Assembly (NCBI GenBank): GCA_019638255.1
Contig: JAHBUD010000001.1
Location: forward strand, 2,232,001 to 2,296,000
Direction: 5' to 3'
Origin: Cyclobacteriaceae bacterium
GTDB lineage: Bacteria; Bacteroidota; Bacteroidia; Cytophagales; Cyclobacteriaceae
DNA: 64,000 nucleotides
Numbering within the stretch: position 1 is the stretch's first letter; each line of letters begins with the position of its first letter. Made by a program: the position numbers and the translations under genes. This document shows, one piece after another, positions 39,022 to 48,630 of this stretch. The notes below the pieces were generated by a model, which was given only the letters and a program-made list of their open reading frames with translations, made no database searches and was not told the DNA's origin.

Positions 39022-42000
39022 GTTATCAGCATCAGTTATTGTGTCCTTTATAATTTTCTCATGTAGTCAAAATACTGACTCAGTTGAAAAGTCTGCCCAT
39101 ACTCCATTGTTTACCAAGTTAACCCCTGAGCAAACGAGTATTCATTTTATAAATGAAATTGAAAGCCAGAAGGACTTTAATATTTTCAATTATAGAAACT
39201 TTTACAATGGTGGGGGAGTAGCAATTGGTGATATCAACAATGACGGTCTACCGGATATTTATTTTACAGCTAACATGAGGAAGAATCGTCTTTACTTGAA
39301 TAAAGGCAATTTTGAATTTGAAGACATTACCGATGCAGCTGGAGTAGGCGGCAACAAGCCCTGGAGCACTGGGGTTGTTATGGTAGATGTTAATGGCGAT
39401 GGACTCCTTGATATCTACGTAAGTAATGCCGGAAATCTGGAAGGAGATAATCACGACAATGATCTCTACATAAACAATGGTGATCTGACATTTACCGAGC
39501 GGGCTGCCGAGTATAATTTGGCTAAGAGTGGTTTTTCAACGCATGCTTCTTTCTTTGATTATGATAAGGATGGCGACTTGGATGTATACTTATTGAACAA
39601 TAGTAATATTCCAGTAAGTAGCCTGGGCTATGCCGCTGACCGCGATAAACGCGCGAGTGACTGGGAGAGTGTTCCGGAGCGTTTTAGAGGCGTTGGCGAT
39701 GTACTGTTGCGCAATGATGACGGAAAATTTGTGGACGTTAGTGAAGAGGCCGGTATTTACGGTAGCCTGATTGGCTTTGGTTTAGGTGTTATGATTTGCG
39801 ACATTAATGGTGACACCTATCCGGATATTTATATTAGCAATGATTTTTATGAACGCGACTACCTGTATATAAACCAGAGGGACGGAACATTTAAAGAGGA
39901 AATAAAGGAATGGACATCTCATTTGTGTCTCTCTGCTATGGGTGTTGATATTGCGGATATTAACAACGATGGCTTAAGCGATATTTTCATTACAGATATG
40001 ATGCCGGATGATGAGGTGCGAACAAAAAGCGTAATGGAATTCGAAAATTACGATGTGTTTAAGCTAAAGCAAAGCAGGGATTTTTATCAGCAGTATATTC
40101 AAAATACACTTCAGGTCAATAATGGTAACAAGTCATTTTCTGAAATTGCATATTTCAGTGGTGTGGCCAGAACCGATTGGAGTTGGGCGGGTTTGATTTT
40201 TGACATGGACAATGATGGGTACAAGGATATTTATGTAACCAATGGAATTATCCACGACTTAACCGATATAGACTTTGTTGATTTTCTGGCAGATGAGGTG
40301 ATTCGAAACATGGTACTAACTGGCGAGAAGAAAGATCTCAGCTCTATAATAGAAAAAATGCCGGTGGTGGCGTTGCCAAATTATGCCTATAAAAACAACA
40401 GGGATTTTACATTCAGGAATATGGCAAAGGAGTGGGGGCTTGGCATCCCCAGTTTTTCCAACGGTTGTGCTTATGGTGATTTGGATGGAGATGGAGATCT
40501 CGATTTGGTGGTGAATAATGTTAATATGGAGGCGTTCATTTTCAGGAATGAAAGCCGGCAAATAACGGATAATAACTTTCTGCAGGTTAAGTTAAAAGGA
40601 AAAGGTGGAAACACCTTCGCCATTGGCACGAGTGTAAATCTGTACATCGGTGAGGAGATTCTTGTTCAGGATCAAATGCCTTCACGCGGATTTCAATCTT
40701 CGATGGATTACGTACTAACCTTTGGTTTAGGTAAACACAAGCATATTGATTCAGTAAGTATATCCTGGCCAGACGGCAAGATTACCGCACTAAAGAATGT
40801 TTCTGTTAACCAAAAGCTTGAACTTGATCAGAACGATGCGACTAGTCGGATTGTGAAAGGACCCAATCCTGTTTCTACACTGTTTAAAGAGTTAAGGGTT
40901 GATATATTGGCAAAGCACATTGAAGATCATTTTGATGACTTTGATCAAGAAGGTTTGATTAGTAAGCACTTGTCGAAGGAAGGACCTGCACTTGCTGTGG
41001 GTGATGTTAATAAGAATGGTAATGACGATGTGTTTGTAGGTGGTGCAAAGGGACAAGCAGGTGCAGTTTATCTGCATACAGGCAACGGAAAGTTGCAGTA
41101 CATATATAGTGAGTGCTTCCTCACCGATGCCGGATTTGAAGATACTGCTGCGGTGTTTTTTGATGTTGATGACGATGGTGATCTGGACCTTGTTGTGGGT
41201 TCAGGAGGGAATATTACTGCTGATAAGAATTTATACCAGCCACGACTTTATCTTAACAACGGAAAAGGAGAATTCTCTCGATCTAAACATAATCTTCCGG
41301 TTACGAAAACCAATATTTCTGTGCTGGCTCCACACGATTTTGATGGCGATGGCGATATTGACCTGTTTGTAGGTTCCAGGAGCGTACCAGGACTTTATGG
41401 AGTTAACCCTCAACACATGCTGCTTATTAATAATGGCGATGGCACGTTTACTGATGGCACTGATCGATACGCTTATGATTTAAAGGATGCTGGCATGGTT
41501 ACGGATGCCAAGTGGGTCGATCTGGATGATGATGGGAAATGGGATTTGATAACTGTTTCGGATTGGGGAACGCCAATGATCTTGAAGAATTCTGGAAAGA
41601 GGCTTACAAGGTTAAGTACCAGTCTTGATTCGTTAAAGGGCTGGTGGAAAACTGTTGAGTTTTTTGATTTGGATGGAGACGGTGATCAGGACTTGATTCT
41701 GGGTAATGCAGGACTGAACATTCCCTACGTGGGTACGCGTGAAAAACCAGTTAAGCTATGGGTGAATGATTTTGATGAGAATGGTACAATTGAACAGGTT
41801 ACCACGCTTCATAATAATGGTGGAGATTACCCAATACACATGCGAAAGGAGATGACAGCTCAACTACCCGTTCTTAAAAAGCAAAACCTTAAAGCATCTG
41901 ATTACGCCAAAAGAACTATTCACGAATTGTTTAAACCTGAAGCCATTAAGAATTCGGTAGTGAAAGAAGTGAACACTTCTGAATCTATAATTGCTGTAAA

Positions 42001-42352
42001 TGAGGGAGATGGTAAGTTTTCAATAATCATTTTACCTGATCGTGTACAGTGGTCGTGTGTCTGCGATATTATGTGTACAGATGTTAATGACGATGGGATT
42101 CCGGATTTGGTATTGGGAGGAAATCATTTTGAATATAAGCCTCAGTTCTCCCGACAAGACGCAAGTTATGGTCATGTGTTGTTGGGAAGTGGAGATCTTG
42201 CTTTTAAATGGGTACCGTATGCTGAAAGTGGCTTCTTTGTGCGCGATGAAATCCGCTACCTGAAGAATTTCCGCGACAAAACCGGAAAACGCTTTATGAT
42301 CGTTGCGATAAATAATGAGCAGCCAAAAGTTTTTGAATACAAAAAAAAATAG
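39008..42352 (+). CDS. FG-GAP/VCBS repeat and ASPIC/UnbV lipoprotein, paralogue 2
   Basis: This is the same architecture as the preceding gene at 1,114 aa. It has a lipobox (FIIFSC), FG-GAP loops (DINNDGLPDIYF, DVNGDGLLDIYV, DYDKDGDLDVYL) and a central ASPIC/UnbV region (about 525-610; GTSVNLYIGEEILVQDQMPSRGFQSS, IDSVSISWPDG). A second repeat block follows (DVNKNGNDDVFVGG, DVDDDGDLDLVVG, DFDGDGDIDLFVG). The end, MIVAINNEQPKVF, parallels the other two copies. Its ATG lies inside the end of paralogue 1, so translation is probably coupled. The start begins MKVNKLSASVIVSF, a good SPII signal. Function unknown beyond probable surface binding. Confidence 0.88.
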   Translation: MKVNKLSASVIVSFIIFSCSQNTDSVEKSAHTPLFTKLTPEQTSIHFINEIESQKDFNIFNYRNFYNGGGVAIGDINNDGLPDIYFTANMRKNRLYLNKGNFEFEDITDAAGVGGNKPWSTGVVMVDVNGDGLLDIYVSNAGNLEGDNHDNDLYINNGDLTFTERAAEYNLAKSGFSTHASFFDYDKDGDLDVYLLNNSNIPVSSLGYAADRDKRASDWESVPERFRGVGDVLLRNDDGKFVDVSEEAGIYGSLIGFGLGVMICDINGDTYPDIYISNDFYERDYLYINQRDGTFKEEIKEWTSHLCLSAMGVDIADINNDGLSDIFITDMMPDDEVRTKSVMEFENYDVFKLKQSRDFYQQYIQNTLQVNNGNKSFSEIAYFSGVARTDWSWAGLIFDMDNDGYKDIYVTNGIIHDLTDIDFVDFLADEVIRNMVLTGEKKDLSSIIEKMPVVALPNYAYKNNRDFTFRNMAKEWGLGIPSFSNGCAYGDLDGDGDLDLVVNNVNMEAFIFRNESRQITDNNFLQVKLKGKGGNTFAIGTSVNLYIGEEILVQDQMPSRGFQSSMDYVLTFGLGKHKHIDSVSISWPDGKITALKNVSVNQKLELDQNDATSRIVKGPNPVSTLFKELRVDILAKHIEDHFDDFDQEGLISKHLSKEGPALAVGDVNKNGNDDVFVGGAKGQAGAVYLHTGNGKLQYIYSECFLTDAGFEDTAAVFFDVDDDGDLDLVVGSGGNITADKNLYQPRLYLNNGKGEFSRSKHNLPVTKTNISVLAPHDFDGDGDIDLFVGSRSVPGLYGVNPQHMLLINNGDGTFTDGTDRYAYDLKDAGMVTDAKWVDLDDDGKWDLITVSDWGTPMILKNSGKRLTRLSTSLDSLKGWWKTVEFFDLDGDGDQDLILGNAGLNIPYVGTREKPVKLWVNDFDENGTIEQVTTLHNNGGDYPIHMRKEMTAQLPVLKKQNLKASDYAKRTIHELFKPEAIKNSVVKEVNTSESIIAVNEGDGKFSIIILPDRVQWSCVCDIMCTDVNDDGIPDLVLGGNHFEYKPQFSRQDASYGHVLLGSGDLAFKWVPYAESGFFVRDEIRYLKNFRDKTGKRFMIVAINNEQPKVFEYKKK

Positions 42353-42362
42353 CAAACAGGGT

Positions 42363-45300
42363 ATGATTATTCGGACTATGTGCAGAAGTATTGCTGTTTT
42401 TGTTTTGCTTTTTTTTGTGGCGTGTAAAACGGATACTCAACTGTTTGAAGCGTTGGAGCCACAGCAGGCAGGTATTGATTTTGAAAACACACTTACGCCA
42501 ACAGAAGATTTTAACATCATTGACTATCTCTATTTTTATAACGGGGGTGGAGTGGCTGTTGGTGATATAAATGGTGATGGACTTCCTGACTTATTTTTTT
42601 CCGGGAACCAGGTAAAGAATAGATTGTACCTGAACAAAGGTGACCTGAAATTTGAAGACATAACTGAAAAGGCTGGCGTTACCGGAAAGAGTTCGTGGAA
42701 TACCGGCAGTATAATGGGCGATGTGAATGGCGATGGATTACTTGATATCTATGTTTGTGCTGTAGTAGGTTTAAAAAACCTTCAGGGTCATAATGAACTA
42801 TACATCAATAATGGTGATAACACCTTTACCGAACGGTCGGCAGAGTTTGGGTTGGATTTTGATTCGTATAGTTCCTCTGCAGCGTTTTTAGATTATGACC
42901 TTGATGGAGATCTTGATATCTATATCCTTAATCACGCAGTTCATACTCCCGAGTCATTCGGGCATTCTCGTCTACGTAATGTTCGATCATATGAATCAGG
43001 CGATAAGTTATTGCGAAACGATGGCGGAAAATTTGTTGATGTAAGCGAAGAAGCAGGAATATTTGGAGGCATTACGGGCTATGGCCTGGGCATAGCTATT
43101 TCCGACTTTAACCTTGATGGGTATCCCGATATCTACATTGGAAATGATTTTCATGAAGACGACTACTTCTACATCAATAATGGAGACGGTACATTTAAGG
43201 AAATCAGCAAGAAGGTTTTTTCACATACGAGTAAGTTCTCCATGGGTTGCGATGTAAGCGACATTAACCATGATGGTTATCCTGATTTGATTACGCTGGA
43301 TATGTTGGCGGAAGATGAGGTTGTGCTTAAGCGGTCGGAAGGCGATGAAAGCATTAATACCCTGCGCATGCGAACAGGTGGATATGGCTATAACTATCAA
43401 TTCCCCCGCAACATGCTCCATATCAATCGCGGTAACAATCAGTTTATGGAGACGGCACTTTTAAGTGGTGTTGCTGCTACTGATTGGAGCTGGAGTGCGC
43501 TATTCTCCGACTTTGATCAGGACGGACATCAGGATTTATTTATCTCAAATGGAATTCCTAAACGGCCAAATGATTTGGACTACATTAAATTTGTATCGAG
43601 TGAACAGATTGTAGGAAAAATTGAAGCTACAAAACTGGTCGATCAAAAGGCGTTGGCACTCATGCCTTCCGGGTATGCGCAAAATTATCTTTTCAAAGGT
43701 TCAGGTGGTTTCAGGTTTGAGAACATGTCTGCCCGCTGGTTACCTCAGGAAAGAACTTGTTCTACAGCAACGGCCTTAGCCGACCTTGACAATGACGGTG
43801 ACCTTGATATTATAGTAAACAATGTTGATGGTAAACCGGGTATTTACATTAATCAAACAAATACGTCAGCCAACCATCTAAAAATCAAGCTTCAGTATAA
43901 ACAGGCTAACCTTTACGCATTTGGATCGCGCGTTTATTCCTACAAAAACGGGGTGATGCAGGTAAAGGAAATGTATACTGCCCGTGGGTTTCAATCATCA
44001 TCCGAGCCTATTATTCATTTTGGTGTTGGCAATTATGCCGTCATTGATTCAGTTGTTGTGATTTGGCCTAATGGGAAGAAGCAAAAGCTGACTGGTGTCA
44101 ATTCGAATCAAACACTTATAATAGCCTACAATGAGCAGGCTTCATCAAATGTTACTCAAAGTATAAAGGAGCAGAGCAAGATATTTGAGCAAATTGCCTT
44201 GGATGATATTGGGATAACCTTTGGACATAGGGAGGACAATTATACTGATTTTGACCGGTTGAAACTTCTTCCGTACCAACAATCCGATCGGGGACCGGCA
44301 ACGTCAGTAGGTGATATAAACAACGATGGCCTCCCGGATATTCACTTCGGGGGCTCAAAGTATATCCCCGGCCAGATTTTTATTCAGACTGCCACCGGCT
44401 TTGTGCAATCTAACGTGATAAGTATACTGAAAGATTCTATCAAAGAGGATAACGTATCGGTTATGGCTGACTTTAATTTGGATGGAAAGACAGATTTGTA
44501 CATCGGTACAGGTGGGGCTGATTTCTACAATCAGTCTGTCCCGCTATTGGATAGCTACTATCGATCAGATGAATCTGGTTTTACCCTTACTGAAATTGAA
44601 GGCTATTTCGAGAATGTTTCGTGCTTGCGGGCTTTTGATTTTGATGGAGATGGAGATCTCGATCTTTTTGTGGGTGCACAGTCAGTTTCGAATGACTTTG
44701 GAGCCACACCAAGATCATATCTTCTGATAAATGATAATGGTCGGTTTTCTCCACATCAAGCAAAACTTTTTGAAAGCCTCGGTATGGTTACAGATGCCGT
44801 GTGGGACGATTATAATGATGATGGGCAAGTTGATTTGATTATTGTAGGTGAATGGATGTCTCCTGTTTTATTGAAAAATAATAACGGAAATTTTGAGCGT
44901 GACAAGGTATCACCAGGTAAGCTAAACGGATTATGGCAATCGATAATTCCTTTTGATATAGATGGCGATGGTGATACAGATTATGTTTTAGGAAACTGGG
45001 GTCTCAATTCAAGATTTAGTGCTACTGACGGGCGTCCCATGCGAATGTATTATGGTGACTTTGATGAGAATGGGAAGTCTGAAACCATTGTTGCTACAGC
45101 TCAAACTGGAAAATACTATCCGTTGGATGGCCTGGATATGCTGGCCAGTCAGATGCCAGCGCTTCGAAAGAAATTTACCTCTTATGAGTCTTTTGCCGGG
45201 AAAACAATTGATCAGGTTTTTACAAAAGAGCAACTGAGTAAAGCGGTTGTATACGAGGTGCATGAATTAGCTTCAGGATTTTTACGAAATAACAATGGTG

Positions 45301-45629
45301 TGTTTGACTTTGTTAAATTTTCTGATGACTTGCAGTTGGCTCCGATTCTTAGTTTGATGCGCTATGACTTTGATTCGGATGGAAACGAAGAAATTCTTGC
45401 GGGCGGTAATTACTTTGGTGTTCAGCCTTTTCACGGTCGGTTTGGTTCTTTTGGTGGTGCTCTTATTAAGAGTGAATCGGATGTTTGGTTATCAGAAAAA
45501 ATAGGCGTTAACTTCTTCAATCAGTCGGTACGTCACTTCAATGTTGTGTCTTTTAAGGATGAAAAGTACCTGTTGGTTACAATTAACAACGGGAAATGTC
45601 AGGTCTATAAAATAGCAGGGAAGAAATGA
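42363..45629 (+). CDS. FG-GAP/VCBS repeat and ASPIC/UnbV lipoprotein, paralogue 3
   Basis: This is the third member, 1,088 aa from the preferred ATG at 42363 (MIIRTMCRSIAV, lipobox FFVAC). An ATG at 42315 would overlap paralogue 2 and spoil the signal peptide. Repeats include DINGDGLPDLFF, DVNGDGLLDIYV, DYDLDGDLDIYI and DFNLDGYPDIYI. The ASPIC/UnbV domain (about 500-580) contains GSRVYSYKNGVMQVKEMYTA and IDSVVVIWPNG. Further repeats follow (DINNDGLPDIHFGG, DFDGDGDLDLFVG, DIDGDGDTDYVLG). It ends LVTINNGKCQVYKIAGKK and overlaps the next start by four bases (ATGA). The three copies differ enough to be old duplicates rather than a recent tandem expansion. Confidence 0.88.
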   Translation: MIIRTMCRSIAVFVLLFFVACKTDTQLFEALEPQQAGIDFENTLTPTEDFNIIDYLYFYNGGGVAVGDINGDGLPDLFFSGNQVKNRLYLNKGDLKFEDITEKAGVTGKSSWNTGSIMGDVNGDGLLDIYVCAVVGLKNLQGHNELYINNGDNTFTERSAEFGLDFDSYSSSAAFLDYDLDGDLDIYILNHAVHTPESFGHSRLRNVRSYESGDKLLRNDGGKFVDVSEEAGIFGGITGYGLGIAISDFNLDGYPDIYIGNDFHEDDYFYINNGDGTFKEISKKVFSHTSKFSMGCDVSDINHDGYPDLITLDMLAEDEVVLKRSEGDESINTLRMRTGGYGYNYQFPRNMLHINRGNNQFMETALLSGVAATDWSWSALFSDFDQDGHQDLFISNGIPKRPNDLDYIKFVSSEQIVGKIEATKLVDQKALALMPSGYAQNYLFKGSGGFRFENMSARWLPQERTCSTATALADLDNDGDLDIIVNNVDGKPGIYINQTNTSANHLKIKLQYKQANLYAFGSRVYSYKNGVMQVKEMYTARGFQSSSEPIIHFGVGNYAVIDSVVVIWPNGKKQKLTGVNSNQTLIIAYNEQASSNVTQSIKEQSKIFEQIALDDIGITFGHREDNYTDFDRLKLLPYQQSDRGPATSVGDINNDGLPDIHFGGSKYIPGQIFIQTATGFVQSNVISILKDSIKEDNVSVMADFNLDGKTDLYIGTGGADFYNQSVPLLDSYYRSDESGFTLTEIEGYFENVSCLRAFDFDGDGDLDLFVGAQSVSNDFGATPRSYLLINDNGRFSPHQAKLFESLGMVTDAVWDDYNDDGQVDLIIVGEWMSPVLLKNNNGNFERDKVSPGKLNGLWQSIIPFDIDGDGDTDYVLGNWGLNSRFSATDGRPMRMYYGDFDENGKSETIVATAQTGKYYPLDGLDMLASQMPALRKKFTSYESFAGKTIDQVFTKEQLSKAVVYEVHELASGFLRNNNGVFDFVKFSDDLQLAPILSLMRYDFDSDGNEEILAGGNYFGVQPFHGRFGSFGGALIKSESDVWLSEKIGVNFFNQSVRHFNVVSFKDEKYLLVTINNGKCQVYKIAGKK

Positions 45630-46516
45630 AACGAATTATTTGGGGTTTGCTAAGCCTGCTTTTTGTCTTGGTTTTGTACTACCTGTTTGTCAGGCCTTTT
45701 GAGTATGAGGTTCGATTCAAGGCCAATACGTTGCCGGGGGATTTAATTGAGACAATCAGAATTTGGAACAAGTCATTGGATGATGCAAGGATTTTAAAAG
45801 TTGATTCATTTTCCACCTTAGCACAAACTGTTGTTGTGGAAAATAGAACTTATACATTTTTGTGGAATTTTAAACTGCAGAATGACTCAGTCTCTCAAGT
45901 GAGTGTTCAGGTTTCGGAAGCAGGCAATGCTTTCAGAAACAAAATATTAATACCGATAAGCGAACAGCCGATTGAGCAGCACGCGGGCGAACTGATGAGG
46001 AATTTTTATAACGTACTCAAGGAGCATCTTGAGATAACACGGGTTAAAGTTATCGGTGAAATAATGCTAGACTCAGTATTTTGTATATGCCGGTCATTGG
46101 AAACCAGTCAGCCCGAGAAAGCTTATGGAATGATGCAGGATTTCCCTGTTCTTACATCGTTTATTCAAGATTTTGGGTTGGTTACAAAGGGGGCGCCTGT
46201 TGTACTGGTGCGACATTGGAATCATGGTGAGGGGGCACTAAAATTTGACTTTTGCTTCCCGATTATAAAGCAGGATTCTCTTCCGGTTTATGATTCTTTT
46301 TTTTACACTTATGTAGGCGGAGTGAGGGCATTGAAAGCTGAATATTATGGCAATTATATCACCTCCGATAGGGCATGGTATGAATTGATCCATTTTGCAA
46401 ATAGAAATGGCTTTGTGGTGACTGGATTTCCGATGGAATATTTTCATAATAATCCGAACCTGGGTATCAATGAAAAGGAGTGGAAGGCAGATATTTATTT
46501 ACCGGTGAGGAACTGA
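45626..46516 (+). CDS. Membrane-anchored protein with SRPBCC-like and GyrI-like (AraC effector-binding) domains
   Basis: One N-terminal membrane helix (IIWGLLSLLFVLVLYYLFV) is followed by about 115 residues resembling a START/SRPBCC domain (YEVRFKANTLPGDLIETIRIWNKSL). The C-terminal part (about 135-296) ends ITSDRAWYELIHFANRNGFVVTGFPMEYFHNNPN...WKADIYLPV. This is the pattern of GyrI-like/AraC effector-binding domains, which bind hydrophobic small molecules. There is no DNA-binding domain. Its ATG overlaps the stop of FG-GAP paralogue 3, suggesting coupled translation. Most of it should face the periplasm if the helix is an uncleaved signal anchor. A sensing or carrier role is inferred. Confidence 0.75.
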   Translation: MKRIIWGLLSLLFVLVLYYLFVRPFEYEVRFKANTLPGDLIETIRIWNKSLDDARILKVDSFSTLAQTVVVENRTYTFLWNFKLQNDSVSQVSVQVSEAGNAFRNKILIPISEQPIEQHAGELMRNFYNVLKEHLEITRVKVIGEIMLDSVFCICRSLETSQPEKAYGMMQDFPVLTSFIQDFGLVTKGAPVVLVRHWNHGEGALKFDFCFPIIKQDSLPVYDSFFYTYVGGVRALKAEYYGNYITSDRAWYELIHFANRNGFVVTGFPMEYFHNNPNLGINEKEWKADIYLPVRN

Positions 46517-46564
46517 TTGAATTTGGTTTGACGGAAACCGACTTATATACTGAAATTAATTTTT

Positions 46565-48601
46565 ATGAGGTTGATTAAAATTGTAATAACTTTTCTGATC
46601 GTAGTGTTAAACACTGCACCGGCACAATCACAACCTGAAGTATGGCGTATTTCTGCAACAGGTATCAATCCCGCCAATTACTTTGGTGTAACAGTAGCCA
46701 ACGGCATGGTGGGCATGGTTTCTTCACCCGAGCCGTTGAAAGTTAAAGACGTAGTATTGAATGGTGTATATGATAACTACCAACGCGGCCGCGTATCCAA
46801 TATTCTTAAATCGTTCAACCATGTTAACATGAACCTTGATGTGGACGGCCAGCGTATCAACGGCCGTACGGTTAACAACTATCAGCAAACCCTTGATATG
46901 AAAAAGGCAACGCTGGTTACAACTTTTGAAGTGAGCGACAAGGTTTCTGTGAAACATACATTGATGGCCTTACGGCATCTGCCCTATACTTCGTTGAGTA
47001 TTGTAAGCATTACCGCGAATAGAGATGTAGCAATTACACCCATGAGTGTTATTGAAGCACCTGATCATCTGGCTGATGTCAGAAACTATTATAGTGAGAT
47101 CGATCGATCTCATGTTAAAATACCCTTACTTACTTCAGCAGCGAAAAGCCCATCGGGTAAGCATACAGTAGCTGCCAGTAACAGTTTTATTTTTTCAGAG
47201 CCACACGGTCAGGAACCACAGTTGATCCATGAAGATTGGGACTATAATATGCACCTTGCAAAGTTTCACAAGACCTTAAAAGCAGGGGAGACTTACACAT
47301 TTAGTATTGTTTCTTCAGCTGTATCAACAGCGCATTACACTGATCCGCATAATGAGGCCGAACGATTAAGTGTTTATGCCATGCTTGAGGGCACCGAAAG
47401 ATTGCTTACACGACATGAGGCAGAATGGGAAAAATTATGGAGGAGCGATATAGTAATTAATGGTGATGAACATGCACAACAGGATGTTCGTTTTGCACTC
47501 TATCATTTGTATGCATTTGCACGTGAAGGCACAGCCTATAGCCTTTCACCCATGGGTTTAAGTGGACTAGGCTATAATGGCCATGTGTTTTGGGATACAG
47601 AACTATGGATGTATCCGCCTTTGCTTGTGATGCAACCTGAAATAGCGCGATCATTGTTGGAGTATCGCTTTGAGCGCCTGGGGGCTGCAAAGCAAAACGC
47701 CTTCGCACATGGATACAAAGGCGCTATGTTTCCATGGGAGTCATCAGCCGCTGGAACAGAAGATACACCCGTTTGGGCGCTTACAGGCCCGTTTCAACAT
47801 CACATTACAGGTTGCATTGGTTGGGCTTTTTGGAAGTACTATCAGGTTACAAAAGACAAAGCTTTTCTTGCCGAACGGGCCTACCCGGTGTTAAAAGAAG
47901 TAGCAGATTTTTGGGCCAGCAGGGTTGAGCGTAATGGTCCGGGAAAATATGAAATCAATAATGTAATTGGCGCTAACGAATGGCAGGAGAATATCGACAA
48001 CAATGCCTTTACTAACGGAATGGCCATAACCGTTTTGAAGTATGCCACACAAGCCGCTACTGCATTGGGTTTAAAGCCTGACCCAGATTGGTTGCATGTT
48101 GCAAACAATATTCCCATCCTTAAATTTCCGGATGGTGTTACGAAAGAGAATGCCACCTATGATGGCGTAATGATAAAGCAGGCCGATGTAAATCTGTTAG
48201 CTTTTCCATTGGAGGTAGTGTCAACTAAAGAACAAATCGAAAAAGATTTGAAATACTACGAACAGCGTATGGCGCCCGATGGTCCGGCTATGGGTAACTC
48301 TGTTTTAGCTACACTTTACGCACGGTTGGGTAATCCTCAAAAGGCACATGAATTGTTCATCAGATCTTATAAGCCAAATGAGGTTCCTCCTTTTGGTGTG
48401 CTGGCGGAGACTGCCGGTGGCACTAATCCGTATTTTGCAACAGGGGCAGGAGGAATGCTGCAGGCTGTAATCTTTGGGTTTGGCGGATTGAATATTTCTG
48501 ATCAGGGTGTTACTCAAATTAAAACCAAAGTTCCTTCATCCTGGCGATTGCTGGAGATAAAAGGTGTTGGTTTTAACAAACAAAATTACATCGTGAAATA
48601 G
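46565..48601 (+). CDS. Exported GH65-family glycoside hydrolase
   Basis: A signal peptide (VVLNTAPAQSQ) sends this 678-aa GH65 protein out of the cytoplasm. The N-terminal beta-sandwich (NPANYFGVTVANGMVGMV) is followed by an (alpha/alpha)6 barrel with YNGHVFWDTELWMYPPLL, GYKGAMFPWESSAAGTEDTP, and VIGANEWQENIDNNAFTN with the putative general acid Glu472. Known exported GH65 members are acid trehalases and kojibiose hydrolases; cytosolic phosphorylases lack the signal. A disaccharide hydrolase for alpha-linked glucose is therefore likely, with trehalose, kojibiose or nigerose as options. It differs strongly from the maltose phosphorylase at 28.2 kb. It is co-directional with the FG-GAP genes and the haloperoxidase-like gene. 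Confidence 0.86.
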   Translation: MRLIKIVITFLIVVLNTAPAQSQPEVWRISATGINPANYFGVTVANGMVGMVSSPEPLKVKDVVLNGVYDNYQRGRVSNILKSFNHVNMNLDVDGQRINGRTVNNYQQTLDMKKATLVTTFEVSDKVSVKHTLMALRHLPYTSLSIVSITANRDVAITPMSVIEAPDHLADVRNYYSEIDRSHVKIPLLTSAAKSPSGKHTVAASNSFIFSEPHGQEPQLIHEDWDYNMHLAKFHKTLKAGETYTFSIVSSAVSTAHYTDPHNEAERLSVYAMLEGTERLLTRHEAEWEKLWRSDIVINGDEHAQQDVRFALYHLYAFAREGTAYSLSPMGLSGLGYNGHVFWDTELWMYPPLLVMQPEIARSLLEYRFERLGAAKQNAFAHGYKGAMFPWESSAAGTEDTPVWALTGPFQHHITGCIGWAFWKYYQVTKDKAFLAERAYPVLKEVADFWASRVERNGPGKYEINNVIGANEWQENIDNNAFTNGMAITVLKYATQAATALGLKPDPDWLHVANNIPILKFPDGVTKENATYDGVMIKQADVNLLAFPLEVVSTKEQIEKDLKYYEQRMAPDGPAMGNSVLATLYARLGNPQKAHELFIRSYKPNEVPPFGVLAETAGGTNPYFATGAGGMLQAVIFGFGGLNISDQGVTQIKTKVPSSWRLLEIKGVGFNKQNYIVK

Positions 48602-48630
48602 GTTAACTTTAAGATGAATGTGAGACTGCT

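Noticed and set aside
35725..45629. Calling the three FG-GAP proteins integrins or RNA-binding proteins
   Set aside because: FG-GAP and calcium loops are shared with integrin alpha chains, but ASPIC/UnbV and lipoboxes point to bacterial CRTAC1-like lipoproteins; no RNA-binding motif is visible.
46565..48601. Calling the exported GH65 a second maltose phosphorylase
   Set aside because: It has a signal peptide and no matching HNEWEITFEE segment, and phosphorolysis in the periplasm would waste the phosphorylated product.
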